Shown: in pieces, positions 1 to 7,164 of the stretch
Layout: every line of letters starts with the position of its first letter
Numbering within the stretch: position 1 is the stretch's first letter
Origin: Alkalibacterium sp.
GTDB taxonomy: Bacteria; Bacillota; Bacilli; Lactobacillales; Carnobacteriaceae_A
Reading direction: 5' to 3'
DNA: 39,899 nt
Assembly (NCBI GenBank): GCA_007692455.1
Contig: RECC01000048.1
Span: 1-39,899 of the forward strand
Program-made: the position numbers and the translations under genes
The notes under the pieces: generated by a model
What the model saw: the letters and a program-made list of their open reading frames with translations, nothing else
What the model was told of the DNA's origin: nothing
Database searches by the model: none

Positions 1-37
1 AGACAGAACATGGCTTACAGTGATGTACATAGTGACT
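1..37 (+). ncRNA. rnpB: 3' end of RNase P RNA, Bacillus type (partial)
   Basis: The first bases contain GAACATGGCTTACAG, which matches the conserved 3' end of bacterial RNase P RNA (the B. subtilis RNA ends with ACATGGCTTACAG plus a short tail). A strong terminator follows at once and an RlmL-type methyltransferase gene comes next, the order known from many Bacilli (gpsB-rnpB-rlmL-like gene). RNase P RNA is the catalytic subunit that trims the 5' leader of tRNA precursors. Only the last few dozen bases lie in the window, so this is a recognised fragment. The exact 3' end is uncertain by several bases. Confidence 0.85.
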
Positions 38-70
38 GAAATCCTCTCTTAATTTTGAGAGGATTTCTTT
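38..70 (+). terminator. Rho-independent terminator of rnpB
   Basis: A perfect 11-bp stem (38-48 with 57-67, GAAATCCTCTC) encloses an 8-base loop and ends in a short T run. It lies directly behind the RNase P RNA tail and separates it from the methyltransferase gene. Confidence 0.85.
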
Positions 71-122
71 ACGTTAACAGACAAATAGTGCATACTATTA
101 GTATAAGAGAGGTGTCGGATAA

Positions 123-1256
123 ATGACTTATAAACTACTGGCAACAGCAGCAAGTGGAATAGAAGCACTTGTTGGAAAAGAATTAAAAGATATGGGCTAC
201 ACCGTTGAAGTTGAGAACGGACGGGCACGTTTTGAAGGCGATAAAGAAGACATAGCCAAGACGAATTTATGGCTGAGAACAGCCGACCGTGTAAAAATAA
301 TTGTGGGTGAATTTACCGCAAAAACGTTCGATGATCTATATGAACAAACTAAAGCATTGCCATGGGATGACTACTTAATGATGGATTCGGCTTTCCCGGT
401 AAGTGGAAAATCTATAAAATCGAAACTGTACAGTGTGCCGGATGTCCAGCGTATTGTGAATAAAGCCATTGCGGATAAAATTAAAGATGTTTACCACCGC
501 AGCGGTATGCTTCCTGAAACGGGTGCGAAGTATCCGATTGAAGTGGCGATTAGAAACGACAAAGTGATGCTGACCATTGACACAACCGGTCCAAGCCTAT
601 TTAAACGCGGCTACCGCATTGAAAAGGGTGGCGCGCCTATTAAGGAAAACATGGCGGCTGCACTAATTATGCTGACAACCTGGAGACCGGACCGTCCATT
701 TGTAGATCCGACATGTGGATCTGGAACTATACCAATTGAAGCTGCTCTTATTGGTCATAATATCGCTCCAGGCTTTAACCGTTCTTTCTTATGTGAAGAC
801 TGGGACTGGATGCCAAAAGATATGTGGGAAAAAGTCCGTCTGGAGGCAGAAGAGCAGGCAGACTACGATGTTGAGCTGGATATTCTAGGAACCGATGTCG
901 ATGGGCGTATGATTGAAATAGCCAAAGCTAATGCACTTGAAGCTGGACTGTCTCATAGCGTGACCTTCAAACAGCTTCAGGTCAAAGATTTTACTACCGA
1001 TAAAGAGTTTGGAATTATGGTTTCTAACCCGCCATATGGCGAACGTTTAGGAGATCCAGAAGAGGCTTATCAAGTTTACCGTGACATGGGTGAAGCCTTC
1101 AGGCCGCTTGAAACATGGAGCAAGTATATCATCACAAGTGATTTGGATTTCGAAGAACATTATGGGCAAAGAGCAACCAAGAAACGTAAGCTATATAACG
1201 GTTACCTGCGAACAGATTACTTCCAGTACTGGGGTAAACGTCAGTCTAATAAATAA
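123..1256 (+). CDS. rlmL: THUMP-domain 23S rRNA (guanine-N2) methyltransferase, RlmL/YpsC family
   Basis: 377 aa. An N-terminal ferredoxin-like plus THUMP region (about residues 1-155) is followed by a Rossmann-type methyltransferase domain. Motif I is seen as VDPTCGSGTIPIEAAL near residue 195 and the catalytic NPPYGERL motif (an NPPY N2-guanine methylase signature) near residue 302. The family transfers a methyl group from S-adenosylmethionine to a guanine of 23S rRNA. The Firmicute form is the single-domain equivalent of the N-terminal half of E. coli RlmL, without the RlmK half. The ATG at 123 has a GAGAGG ribosome binding site. Its position behind rnpB is the usual one in Bacilli. The family call is firm; the exact modified nucleotide is inferred from homology. 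Confidence 0.88.
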   Translation: MTYKLLATAASGIEALVGKELKDMGYTVEVENGRARFEGDKEDIAKTNLWLRTADRVKIIVGEFTAKTFDDLYEQTKALPWDDYLMMDSAFPVSGKSIKSKLYSVPDVQRIVNKAIADKIKDVYHRSGMLPETGAKYPIEVAIRNDKVMLTIDTTGPSLFKRGYRIEKGGAPIKENMAAALIMLTTWRPDRPFVDPTCGSGTIPIEAALIGHNIAPGFNRSFLCEDWDWMPKDMWEKVRLEAEEQADYDVELDILGTDVDGRMIEIAKANALEAGLSHSVTFKQLQVKDFTTDKEFGIMVSNPPYGERLGDPEEAYQVYRDMGEAFRPLETWSKYIITSDLDFEEHYGQRATKKRKLYNGYLRTDYFQYWGKRQSNK

Positions 1257-1304
1257 TAGCTATGCGGCAAAGCAAACATTTAAGTAGACATTATGATGCA
1301 ATAA

Positions 1305-1348
1305 AAAAGCAGAAAGATTGAGGTGGTTTCCTCAACCTTTCTGCTTTT
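1305..1348. terminator. Bidirectional terminator between rlmL and the lipoprotein gene
   Basis: A 19-bp stem (1305-1323 with 1330-1348) with one imperfect pair has A and T flanks on both sides. It can terminate the forward rlmL gene and the reverse lipoprotein gene that converges on it. Confidence 0.85.
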
Positions 1349-1364
1349 CATTTTTGACTACTAG

Positions 1365-1844
1365 CTAATCAATTTCAAATTCAGCAGTTAATGTGTGCTC
1401 ATCAAAATCTCCGGTTCCTCTGAAATCGAGCACACGTTTTGCAATTCTGTAATATCCTTCATCCAAATCACCGTACAACCATTCCCAATTTATTGCCATG
1501 GATGACTCTTCACCAGAATCCACTTCATACCCGATATCTTCATAACCATAATCTCCAGATAGAGTTACTGGCAACTCATACCACTGCTCTTCAATAGATT
1601 CTTCCAGTAGGATATCTTCACTGTAAATGAGTTGCTGTTCAGAATTATTTTCAAAAATTACAGTCACACCAGTAGGGGAAACCGATTCACTGTCAGCAGT
1701 CATTGAGACATTGTCTATGGTATTCACTTCACCTAATGTAGATTCTTCTAAGTCAGCTGTATTCTCCTGTACTTCGTTATTACAGGCGTTTAATAGATAA
1801 ACTGCAAGAGCGGTTAATAACAGATAACGGGTTTTTATTTTCAT
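1365..1844 (-). CDS. Secreted lipoprotein with a bacterial Ig-like (Big_14-type) domain
   Basis: 159 aa. A short basic N-terminus (MKIKTRY), a hydrophobic stretch and the lipobox LNAC (Cys 21) indicate a lipid-anchored protein processed by signal peptidase II. An acidic, Ser/Thr/Glu-rich linker follows. From about residue 55 to the end is a beta-rich domain with the features of the immunoglobulin-like domain family often found alone in Firmicute lipoproteins: VTVIFENNSEQQLIYSED, WYELPV, and the closing LYGDLDEGYYRIAKRV that resembles 'LYG-L-xGxYRIvK'. These proteins have no assigned biochemical role. An AGGAGG-like site precedes the ATG. The gene stands alone between a bidirectional terminator and the leader region on its other side. 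The domain call is by motif memory, so moderate confidence. Confidence 0.72.
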   Translation of the reverse strand: MKIKTRYLLLTALAVYLLNACNNEVQENTADLEESTLGEVNTIDNVSMTADSESVSPTGVTVIFENNSEQQLIYSEDILLEESIEEQWYELPVTLSGDYGYEDIGYEVDSGEESSMAINWEWLYGDLDEGYYRIAKRVLDFRGTGDFDEHTLTAEFEID

Positions 1845-1943
1845 CAGAATCCTCCTTGTATATGACGGCTATCCTGTTTATTCAATACTAACATGATTCA
1901 CTTTTTCTTTACCTCTTAATTATACGTTTTAACCGCTCAAACG

Positions 1944-1986
1944 AAAAGAGTACACAATCCAATCATAAAGGATTATGTACTCTTTT
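1944..1986 (-). terminator. Terminator retained behind the betaine transporter relic
   Basis: A 17-bp stem (1944-1960 with 1970-1986) has one imperfect pair, which becomes a G-U pair in reverse-strand RNA and a C-A mismatch in forward RNA. It is therefore better suited to reverse transcripts. It lies 16 bases past the stop codon of the relic at 2003-2128, as expected if it once ended that operon. Confidence 0.7.
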
Positions 1987-2002
1987 TAAAAAATGCATGA
2001 AA

Positions 2003-2128
2003 TTAGTCTCTTTCAGGTAAATCTTCAATAGAATTGATATCTTCCATGTATTCAGGAACCACGAATCCGATAACCGTTCCTGTCAAATTTGGACCTAAGT
2101 CAATGATGTTTTCACCATACGTTTCCAT
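2003..2128 (-). pseudogene. Remnant of a glycine-betaine/proline ABC transporter substrate-binding protein (OpuAC-like)
   Basis: A 41-codon reverse-strand reading frame encodes YGENIIDLGPNLTG followed closely by IGFVVPEYMEDINSIEDL. This is the conserved start of the OpuAC/ProX-type betaine-binding domain ('DLGPNLTGTKIGFVVPEYM...NSIEDL' in Firmicute OpuA-type proteins). The frame is open a few codons further upstream (to 2149) before a stop, and ends after PERD, so most of a roughly 300-residue domain is missing at the 3' side and everything at the 5' side. A terminator-like stem survives just downstream. I read it as a relic left by deletion of an opuA-type osmoprotectant operon. It is unlikely to be a functional peptide gene, having no good ribosome binding site before the ATG. 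Confidence 0.7.
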
Positions 2129-2150
2129 ATAGTAGAGAGTTATGTATAAT
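2122..2150 (+). promoter_or_regulatory. Probable ndk promoter
   Basis: TTTCCA (2122-2127), a 17-base spacer and a perfect TATAAT (2145-2150) lie 67 bases before the ndk ATG. The -35 overlaps the beginning of the betaine-transporter relic. A second TATACT occurs at 2159-2164. Pattern-based only. Confidence 0.45.
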
Positions 2151-2216
2151 TAAAGTACTATACTGAAATTAATAAAATAGATTATTAGTTTAGACAGTTA
2201 ATCAGGAGGGAATAGA

Positions 2217-2618
2217 ATGCAGTCATCACTTGTCATTATTAAACCGGATGCCGTTAAAAGAAATCTAATTGGAAATATTTTAAGTATTTATGAAGCAAAC
2301 GGGCTAAGGATAACCAAACTAAAAATGCTCACACCGTCACTCAAACAAGCCGAGCAACACTATGGTGAACATAAAGGCAAATCTTTTTATGATAAGCTGA
2401 TTTCCTATATAACGAGCGGACCGATTGTACTGGCTTTGGTCGAAGGAGAAGACGCAGTTGATTCAGTTCGCAATCTAAATGGGGCAACTAATCCAGCCGA
2501 TGCACAAAGCGAGACTATACGTGCTCTATACGGCATAGATAAAACACAAAACTCAGTGCATGCATCGGATTCATTCGAAAGTGTTGAGCGAGAAACAGCA
2601 ATCTGGTTTGAAGAGTAG
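2217..2618 (+). CDS. ndk: Nucleoside diphosphate kinase
   Basis: 133 aa, a single NDK domain of nearly usual length (about 135-150). It moves the gamma phosphate of ATP to nucleoside diphosphates through a phosphohistidine, balancing the (d)NTP pools in the cytoplasm. Visible are the N-terminal SLVIIKPDAVKRNLIG strand-helix, the Kpn-loop region, GPIVLALVEGEDAV, NGATNPADAQSETIRALYG, and the catalytic histidine in NSVHASDS (about residue 114) followed by E-R-E and the terminal IWF. The ATG has a strong AGGAGGG site. It stands as a single gene with a terminator about 105 bases downstream. Many Lactobacillales lack ndk, so its presence is of some taxonomic interest. Confidence 0.95.
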   Translation: MQSSLVIIKPDAVKRNLIGNILSIYEANGLRITKLKMLTPSLKQAEQHYGEHKGKSFYDKLISYITSGPIVLALVEGEDAVDSVRNLNGATNPADAQSETIRALYGIDKTQNSVHASDSFESVERETAIWFEE

Positions 2619-2629
2619 TAGGGGGTGCT

Positions 2630-2701
2630 GTGATTAAAGAACGGTCAAGTTTCAAAGTCAATCGAGAGTATATGTCACACATTAGAAGTGAATGTTATTG
2701 A
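2630..2701 (+). CDS. Possible 23-residue peptide gene behind ndk
   Basis: A GTG codon 12 bases after the ndk stop is preceded by an AGGGGGTG stretch that could serve as a ribosome binding site. The frame runs 23 codons (IKERSSFKVNREYMSHIRSE in the middle) to TGA and is followed by a terminator at 2725-2758. No family is recognised. It could be a small translated peptide, a decayed gene tail, or chance. Listed with low confidence because only the spacing and Shine-Dalgarno-like stretch support it. Confidence 0.2.
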   Translation: MIKERSSFKVNREYMSHIRSECY

Positions 2702-2724
2702 TGACTTTAATCGCATAAAGCAAA

Positions 2725-2758
2725 AAAAGACAACTGCCGAGATAAACAGTTGTCTTTT
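2725..2758. terminator. Bidirectional terminator between ndk and the antiporter gene
   Basis: A perfect 12-bp stem (2725-2736 with 2747-2758, AAAAGACAACTG) has a 10-base loop, with A-rich and T-rich sides. It can serve ndk on the forward strand and the converging Na+/H+ antiporter gene on the reverse strand. Confidence 0.85.
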
Positions 2759-2777
2759 ATCTATTCTATTTATTTTC

Positions 2778-4088
2778 TTAAAGGATAACGGCACCAATGA
2801 TACCGAAAATGATAATTGGAATATCAAAGTGAGTAAATGTTGCGACACATGTATCCCAAATATGATCATGCTGGCCATCTACGTTTAAGCCGGCCGTTGG
2901 ACCGAGCGTGCTGTCGGAAGCAGGAGAGCCTGCATCACCTAAAGCAGCAGCTGAACCAATCAGAAGAATGGTTGCTGCAGGACTGAAGCCCATTTCCATT
3001 GCAAGCGGGACATAAATAGCTGCTATGATAGGAACAGTACCGAAAGACGTTCCGATTCCCATAGTAATGAATAGGCCTAAAATGATCATTACGGTAGCTG
3101 CAACGAGTTGGTTGTTGCCAATCACACCTGAAACAGAATCAACTAATGTGTCGACTCCACCGGTAGCGCGAATCACGTCACCAAAGCCGGATGCAACAAG
3201 CATAACGAAGGCAATGAAGCCCATCATGCCAATACCATCTTTCACCATACCGTCAAGGTTAGTCCATTTAATAGCACCACCGAGTACCATAATTGCCAGA
3301 CCAACAATAGCACCGAGCACCAAAGACCCCATGGCAAGTTGGACTACTAAGGCTGAAACAGCTCCAATGAGAGCAATGATATGTTTTTTACTTAATGTTT
3401 CTACTTCAGTATCCTGAGTCTTGTATCCAAATTTTGTTCCTGTTTTTTCATCGTACTCACGTGGTTTTCGGTAAGTGAAGAGTACAGCGATAATAAGACC
3501 GACAAGCATTGCCAAACTTGGAATCCAAAGGATTTGCCAGATTGCAATATCTGATATATCCATTCCGTTCAAGGCCATTTCGTCTCGAATAATATTATGA
3601 AAGACCAGCCCGTAACCAACAGGAATTAAAATATACCCTGACTTAAGACCAAAGGTAAGAGCGGTAGCAACAGCTCTCCTGTCAATCTTCATTTTATTGA
3701 AGACTGTAATGAGTGGAGGAATAAGAATCGGAATAAAAGCAATATGAACAGGAATCAGATTCTGAGAAAATATACTGATAAAAGCAATGATAAAAATCAG
3801 TACTTTTCCAGTGCCTTTGATATTCTGAGATAATTTCTGAGTCACTATCTTGGCGGCACCCGTTTGATGGATTGCAGCAGCCAGAGCACCTAATAATATG
3901 TAGTTCAGCGCAGTCTCCGCGTTACCACCCATTCCACCTATTAAAGTTTCCAATGTATCAGTCAGCGACATACCTGAAACAAGTCCGCCTGCTACAGCGC
4001 CTATAATCAGTGCGAGCAGGACGTTGAGTTTAAAAAGCGACAACCCAACCATTACGACCACTGAAATTACTACTGGATTAGTTAACAT
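2778..4088 (-). CDS. Na+/H+ antiporter family protein (NhaC-superfamily, YuiF-like)
   Basis: 436 aa, almost entirely hydrophobic with about 11-12 membrane helices and one charged cytoplasmic loop (about residues 208-235). The N-terminus matches the small Na_H_antiport_N-type region (VVISVVVMVGLSLFKLNVLLAL), and the C-terminal half carries the signature LGDAGSPASDSTLGPTAGLN followed by DGQHDHIWDT, typical of the NhaC-superfamily group that includes B. subtilis YuiF. These carriers are annotated as Na+/H+ antiporters, though some may move amino acids, so the substrate is unproven. A GGAGT site precedes the ATG. It is a single gene, divergent from the BASS-like carrier, in a cluster of ion-handling genes. 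Confidence 0.85.
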   Translation of the reverse strand: MLTNPVVISVVVMVGLSLFKLNVLLALIIGAVAGGLVSGMSLTDTLETLIGGMGGNAETALNYILLGALAAAIHQTGAAKIVTQKLSQNIKGTGKVLIFIIAFISIFSQNLIPVHIAFIPILIPPLITVFNKMKIDRRAVATALTFGLKSGYILIPVGYGLVFHNIIRDEMALNGMDISDIAIWQILWIPSLAMLVGLIIAVLFTYRKPREYDEKTGTKFGYKTQDTEVETLSKKHIIALIGAVSALVVQLAMGSLVLGAIVGLAIMVLGGAIKWTNLDGMVKDGIGMMGFIAFVMLVASGFGDVIRATGGVDTLVDSVSGVIGNNQLVAATVMIILGLFITMGIGTSFGTVPIIAAIYVPLAMEMGFSPAATILLIGSAAALGDAGSPASDSTLGPTAGLNVDGQHDHIWDTCVATFTHFDIPIIIFGIIGAVIL

Positions 4089-4133
4089 AAGTTCACTCCT
4101 TGTATTTTAATCATTTTTTAATGAACAAGCATA

Positions 4134-4142
4134 AGCATACCA
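4134..4142 (-). promoter_or_regulatory. Probable promoter of the antiporter gene (extended -10)
   Basis: On the reverse strand TGG immediately precedes TATGCT, an extended -10 element (TGN plus -10). It lies about 46 bases before the antiporter ATG, with a weak TTTATT -35 18 bases upstream. Confidence 0.4.
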
Positions 4143-4383
4143 TAAGTTAACTAAATCAATAAAGCGAGAAGGTTAAAACAGAAAATAACTTTATATAATT
4201 AAGTATAACCGTTTAAAACTTAACTTTTTTTACTTAGAGAACGATTTCACCTCAAACTTGATCTTACTGTTTACATAACAGTCAAAATTGTCTGACCTAT
4301 ACTTTATCTTGCTTGAAAGCAATGTGAGGTATGCGTGGAAATAATGTCTTTGTTTGAAATGGGCTAGACAAGTTTTATGAGAG

Positions 4384-4411
4384 TTGACTTTTTTTACAGA
4401 TAAGCTAGCAT
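4384..4411 (+). promoter_or_regulatory. Probable promoter of the BASS-like carrier
   Basis: TTGACT (4384-4389), a 16-base spacer and TAGCAT (4406-4411) lie about 30 bases before the ATG. A TATATATTAG stretch overlaps, so the exact -10 is uncertain. Confidence 0.5.
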
Positions 4412-4441
4412 ATATATTAGTATGTTTAAGGAGAAGGTTAC

Positions 4442-5320
4442 ATGAATACTGTTACAAATGTATTGAATATGGTTTATCAGGTAAGTTATTTCATAATGCC
4501 CCTGTTTATAGTTTTACTGGTGTTTAATTCTGGAATGAGTGAGCACCCCCGAACGATTCTTTCAACTGTTAGACATAACTGGTCATATTTTCTCAGGTTG
4601 ATATTGCTGAATAATTTACTCATCCCTCTAGGGTTATGGTTGATTCTTCGCTTGATGCCTATTGAATCAAACTATGCCATAGGGCTGATGATTTTGTTTC
4701 TTTGCGCGGGTGCCTCGACTGTGATAGCTTTTGTACAGGCTACACACAATCAGACCGTATTCGCCGTCTCATCAATGATCTTATTGACCTTATCTACTGT
4801 TGTTTTTCTTCCTATCTTGTTACCCTTCATGATTGAAGGAGCTGAAATTACTTCGTTCGATCTTGTTGGGAGTCTCGTATCAAGCATACTGTTACCCTTA
4901 AGCGCAGGTTCTGTAATGAGACTATTGTTTACAGACCTTTCCAGTCGAATCCGTCCATATGCACTGAAGCTTCAAAAAACAACCATGACTTTAGCCATAT
5001 ACGGTATGATGATTGGTTTGCTTCCAGAACTTATTAGCCTGATAGGCAGCGGAGTGATAGTGAGCAGTATAGGAATAGTTGCAGTAGCATCAGTTATTGG
5101 ATTTGTAATGGAATACTCAAACACCAATGAAGCCATGCGCATTACTTCAGGCTTCACCTCAGGCCAGCGCAATGGTGCGGTAGCTTATGCAGTCGTTATT
5201 AATAATTTTTCTGATCCCTCTGTACTATTGACAATAGCAGTTGCAACAACAATAAGTACTGTTGTATTTAGTATGCTTTCTAACTATATGGGAAAAGTTA
5301 AATTGGAAGAAGCCAGGTAA
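4442..5320 (+). CDS. BASS-superfamily (bile acid:sodium symporter-like) membrane carrier
   Basis: 292 aa with about nine or ten membrane helices and very short loops. Features fitting the bile acid:Na+ symporter fold are the internal two-half arrangement, the LFLCAGASTVIAFVQATHNQ segment in the first half, and SGFTSGQRNGAVAYAVVINNF (residues about 235-255, in pieces) in the second half. The latter resembles the Na+-site crossover 'ttG-QN-xla'. The family moves organic anions such as bile acids, pantoate or keto acids with Na+, and the substrate here cannot be told from sequence. An AAGGAGAAGG site precedes the ATG. The next gene, an MscS channel, begins 90 bases later behind its own promoter-like sequence. 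The match is to the superfamily only. Confidence 0.62.
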   Translation: MNTVTNVLNMVYQVSYFIMPLFIVLLVFNSGMSEHPRTILSTVRHNWSYFLRLILLNNLLIPLGLWLILRLMPIESNYAIGLMILFLCAGASTVIAFVQATHNQTVFAVSSMILLTLSTVVFLPILLPFMIEGAEITSFDLVGSLVSSILLPLSAGSVMRLLFTDLSSRIRPYALKLQKTTMTLAIYGMMIGLLPELISLIGSGVIVSSIGIVAVASVIGFVMEYSNTNEAMRITSGFTSGQRNGAVAYAVVINNFSDPSVLLTIAVATTISTVVFSMLSNYMGKVKLEEAR

Positions 5321-5324
5321 TTTT

Positions 5325-5357
5325 TTGACAGGAATGAAAGAAATTTGTAAATATGTT
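5325..5357 (+). promoter_or_regulatory. Possible promoter and leader hairpin ahead of mscS
   Basis: A perfect TTGACA (5325-5330) begins five bases after the carrier stop codon. Candidate -10 elements are TAAATA (5348-5353, 17-base spacer) or TATGTT (5352-5357, 21-base spacer), neither ideal. The leader that follows can fold TGGTCC (5362-5367) against GGGCCA. Confidence 0.3.
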
Positions 5358-5410
5358 AAAATGGTCCTGCTCCATTCTGGTGGGGCCAATTTTCTAAAAG
5401 GAGATAAATT

Positions 5411-6202
5411 ATGAATTGGATTAATTTAGCAGTAGAATTGGCAATGCCGGTTATATTTGCCATCATCACACTGATTGTCGGTTTAATGATAATTAAAGGC
5501 CTTGTACGATTGTCAGCCAGGCAAATTAATAAATCTAAAATAGACGAAAGTTTAAAGCCGTTTTTGATTTCAGTTATCAGTGTCGGGTTAAAAGTTATGC
5601 TGATTGTTACTGTCATCAGTATTTTAGGAATACCCGTAGCTTCCTTCGTGGCTATTTTAGGTGCTGCAGGACTGGCTGTTGGTCTAGCCTTTCAAGGAGC
5701 CTTGTCAAACTTGGCAGGAGGAGTTCTGCTTTTGACAATGCGTCCATTTAAAGTAGGGGACTACATAGAAGGGGCTGGGTACAATGGTACAGTTAAAGCC
5801 ATTCAGATTCTTTATACAGAATTGATTACGCCTGATAACAGGATGATTTACGTACCTAACGGTAATTTATCAAATGCAGGAATTGTCAATTACTCTGTGC
5901 ATGACACCCGTCGTGTGGACTTCACATTTGGTGTCGGTTATGAAGCGGACAATCAGCATGTGCGAGATACTCTCTCTGAAGTGATAGAAGCTCATGGTTT
6001 GATTTTGAAAGACCCGGAACCATTCATACGTTTATCAGCTCACGGAGATAGTGCAGTTGATTATGTCGTAAGAGTATGGGTGAAATCAGAGGATTACTGG
6101 ACCGTTCATTTTGACATTCTCGAGTCGGTCAAGGCGCGTTTTGATCAGGAAGGCATTTCCATACCTTATCCGCAGATGGACATTCATATGGCCGGTGAAT
6201 AA
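5411..6202 (+). CDS. mscS: Small-conductance mechanosensitive channel, MscS family
   Basis: 263 aa. Three membrane helices (about residues 8-30, 50-75, 80-112) lead into the beta and alpha/beta cytoplasmic domains. The pore-lining third helix is clear: GAAGLAVGLAFQGALSNLAG, followed by the hallmark RPFKVGDYIE and, in the vestibule, YVPNGNLSNAGIVNYS. The C-terminal PYPQMDIH closing strand is also typical. The heptameric channel opens when membrane tension rises and releases solutes on osmotic downshock. The length matches the minimal MscS type (about 270-290). The AAAGGAG site precedes the ATG. Its company (Na+/H+ antiporter, Na+-type carrier, betaine-transporter relic) suggests a sodium and osmotic-balance cluster. 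Confidence 0.93.
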   Translation: MNWINLAVELAMPVIFAIITLIVGLMIIKGLVRLSARQINKSKIDESLKPFLISVISVGLKVMLIVTVISILGIPVASFVAILGAAGLAVGLAFQGALSNLAGGVLLLTMRPFKVGDYIEGAGYNGTVKAIQILYTELITPDNRMIYVPNGNLSNAGIVNYSVHDTRRVDFTFGVGYEADNQHVRDTLSEVIEAHGLILKDPEPFIRLSAHGDSAVDYVVRVWVKSEDYWTVHFDILESVKARFDQEGISIPYPQMDIHMAGE

Positions 6203-6249
6203 TCACCTTGCAGAATAAATCTTTATTCCTTCAGGACAAAAAAAGAAAA

Positions 6250-6909
6250 TCATGACAGATAGCGGCTGCCTTCTTTGATACTTAGAGGATGCAGCTGCTT
6301 TTTATGCTGCTCTAGAAACGTCAATACCCACTCAGGATTCGTCTTGCTGTAATCTCTCAAAATCCAGCCGATGGCTTTATTGATAAAAAATTCATCAGAA
6401 TCGAGATTGTTTAAAATAATGTCTCTTAGTAATACTGTATCCATCTCTGTTTTCCGCCCACGCTGATGATTGATGGCCACTCGCTTCAGCCAGAGATTAT
6501 CGGATTGACTCCATTTAAGCATAACTGAGTTTAATTCAGGGTAAGCTAGTGTCAGTTCACCAACAGCTTTATCTAAATTATCTACCGTGTCCCACCAGGA
6601 ATGTGAGGTGATGAGTTTTTTCAGGTGCTGAAGGTCATCAGGAACCAGCAGACTTTTTTTCATTAAAAGATAATCACAGGCGATATATGAGTATTCACGG
6701 TAAGGCTGGTTCCACATGAAGTAGACTAGATTCCAGTTTATTCCTTTATTTTTCTTTTCATTATTTAAAAAAGCCCGAGAGAGAGCCCGCCTTTTTTTTG
6801 ACTGTATGCCTAGAAAGGCAAACTGATTGCGCATATATTTTTCCATCTGCACCGCTTGTGATGCATTTTGATGTTGAACCAATTCAGCCATCATTTTTTC
6901 GATTCTCAT
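6250..6909 (-). CDS. DNA alkylation repair protein, AlkD family (HEAT-like DNA glycosylase)
   Basis: 219 aa, built from helical HEAT-like repeats. AlkD-type enzymes remove bulky or cationic alkylated bases without flipping them out. The B. cereus AlkD catalytic group is Trp109, Asp113 and Arg148. Here the equivalents appear to be W106 and D110 in SWWDTVDNL and R143 in LWLKRVAINHQ. The family-typical FFINKAIGWILRDYSKTNPEWV follows. The start is set by an AGGAGG site eight bases before the ATG. The gene is alone on the reverse strand between mscS and the MurE-like gene. Alternative: a non-catalytic AlkD paralogue, but the aligned W, D and R argue for an active enzyme. Confidence 0.88.
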   Translation of the reverse strand: MRIEKMMAELVQHQNASQAVQMEKYMRNQFAFLGIQSKKRRALSRAFLNNEKKNKGINWNLVYFMWNQPYREYSYIACDYLLMKKSLLVPDDLQHLKKLITSHSWWDTVDNLDKAVGELTLAYPELNSVMLKWSQSDNLWLKRVAINHQRGRKTEMDTVLLRDIILNNLDSDEFFINKAIGWILRDYSKTNPEWVLTFLEQHKKQLHPLSIKEGSRYLS

Positions 6910-6978
6910 TCTTTTTCCTCCTAATCAGTCCATATTAGTCCATTGATTAATTAAATTCTTAAAAGCCGACTATAACTT

Positions 6979-7007
6979 TTGGCTCTGGGCACACATTACA
7001 GTATAAT
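6979..7007 (+). promoter_or_regulatory. Upstream promoter P1 of the MurE-like gene, or of a small RNA
   Basis: TTGGCT (6979-6984), an exact 17-base spacer and a perfect TATAAT (7002-7007) face the MurE-like gene. Confidence 0.55.
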
Positions 7008-7135
7008 TTAAGTAATCCTATTCCATTTTTTCAGCGTTTACACTAATGCCAGATATACGTCATAAGCCACATAAGTGGTGTAATTCTTAGTCTGCAAACA
7101 GATGGTAAAATTCCATGAGCAAATGATAAGACTTT

Positions 7136-7164
7136 TTGACAAAAAATAAGTAAACTTATATAAG
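7136..7164 (+). promoter_or_regulatory. Main promoter P2 of the MurE-like gene
   Basis: Perfect TTGACA (7136-7141), a 17-base spacer and TATAAG (7159-7164), followed by a leader of about 90 bases. This is the closest match to a sigma-A consensus promoter in the first half of the window. Confidence 0.7.

Larger units (their letters stand above)
1845..2216. other. Intergenic region with transporter relic, terminator and ndk promoter
   Basis: This 372-base stretch has no intact gene. It holds the leader of the reverse lipoprotein gene, a terminator-like stem at 1944-1986, a 41-codon reverse-strand relic of a betaine-binding protein (2003-2128), and promoter-like elements for ndk (2122-2150). 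A ribosome binding site (CAGGAGGG) sits just before the ndk ATG. Confidence 0.75.
4089..4441. other. AT-rich divergent promoter region
   Basis: This 353-base stretch separates the reverse antiporter gene from the forward BASS-like carrier. It contains promoter-like elements at both ends (4134-4142 reverse, 4384-4411 forward) and long A/T runs in between. I see no open frame with a convincing ribosome binding site, no RNA gene and no repeat worth naming. Confidence 0.6.

Noticed and set aside
3025-3417. 130-codon forward frame inside the antiporter gene
   Set aside because: It is antisense to a hydrophobic gene, rich in Pro, Thr and Ile typical of shadow frames, with no ribosome binding site.
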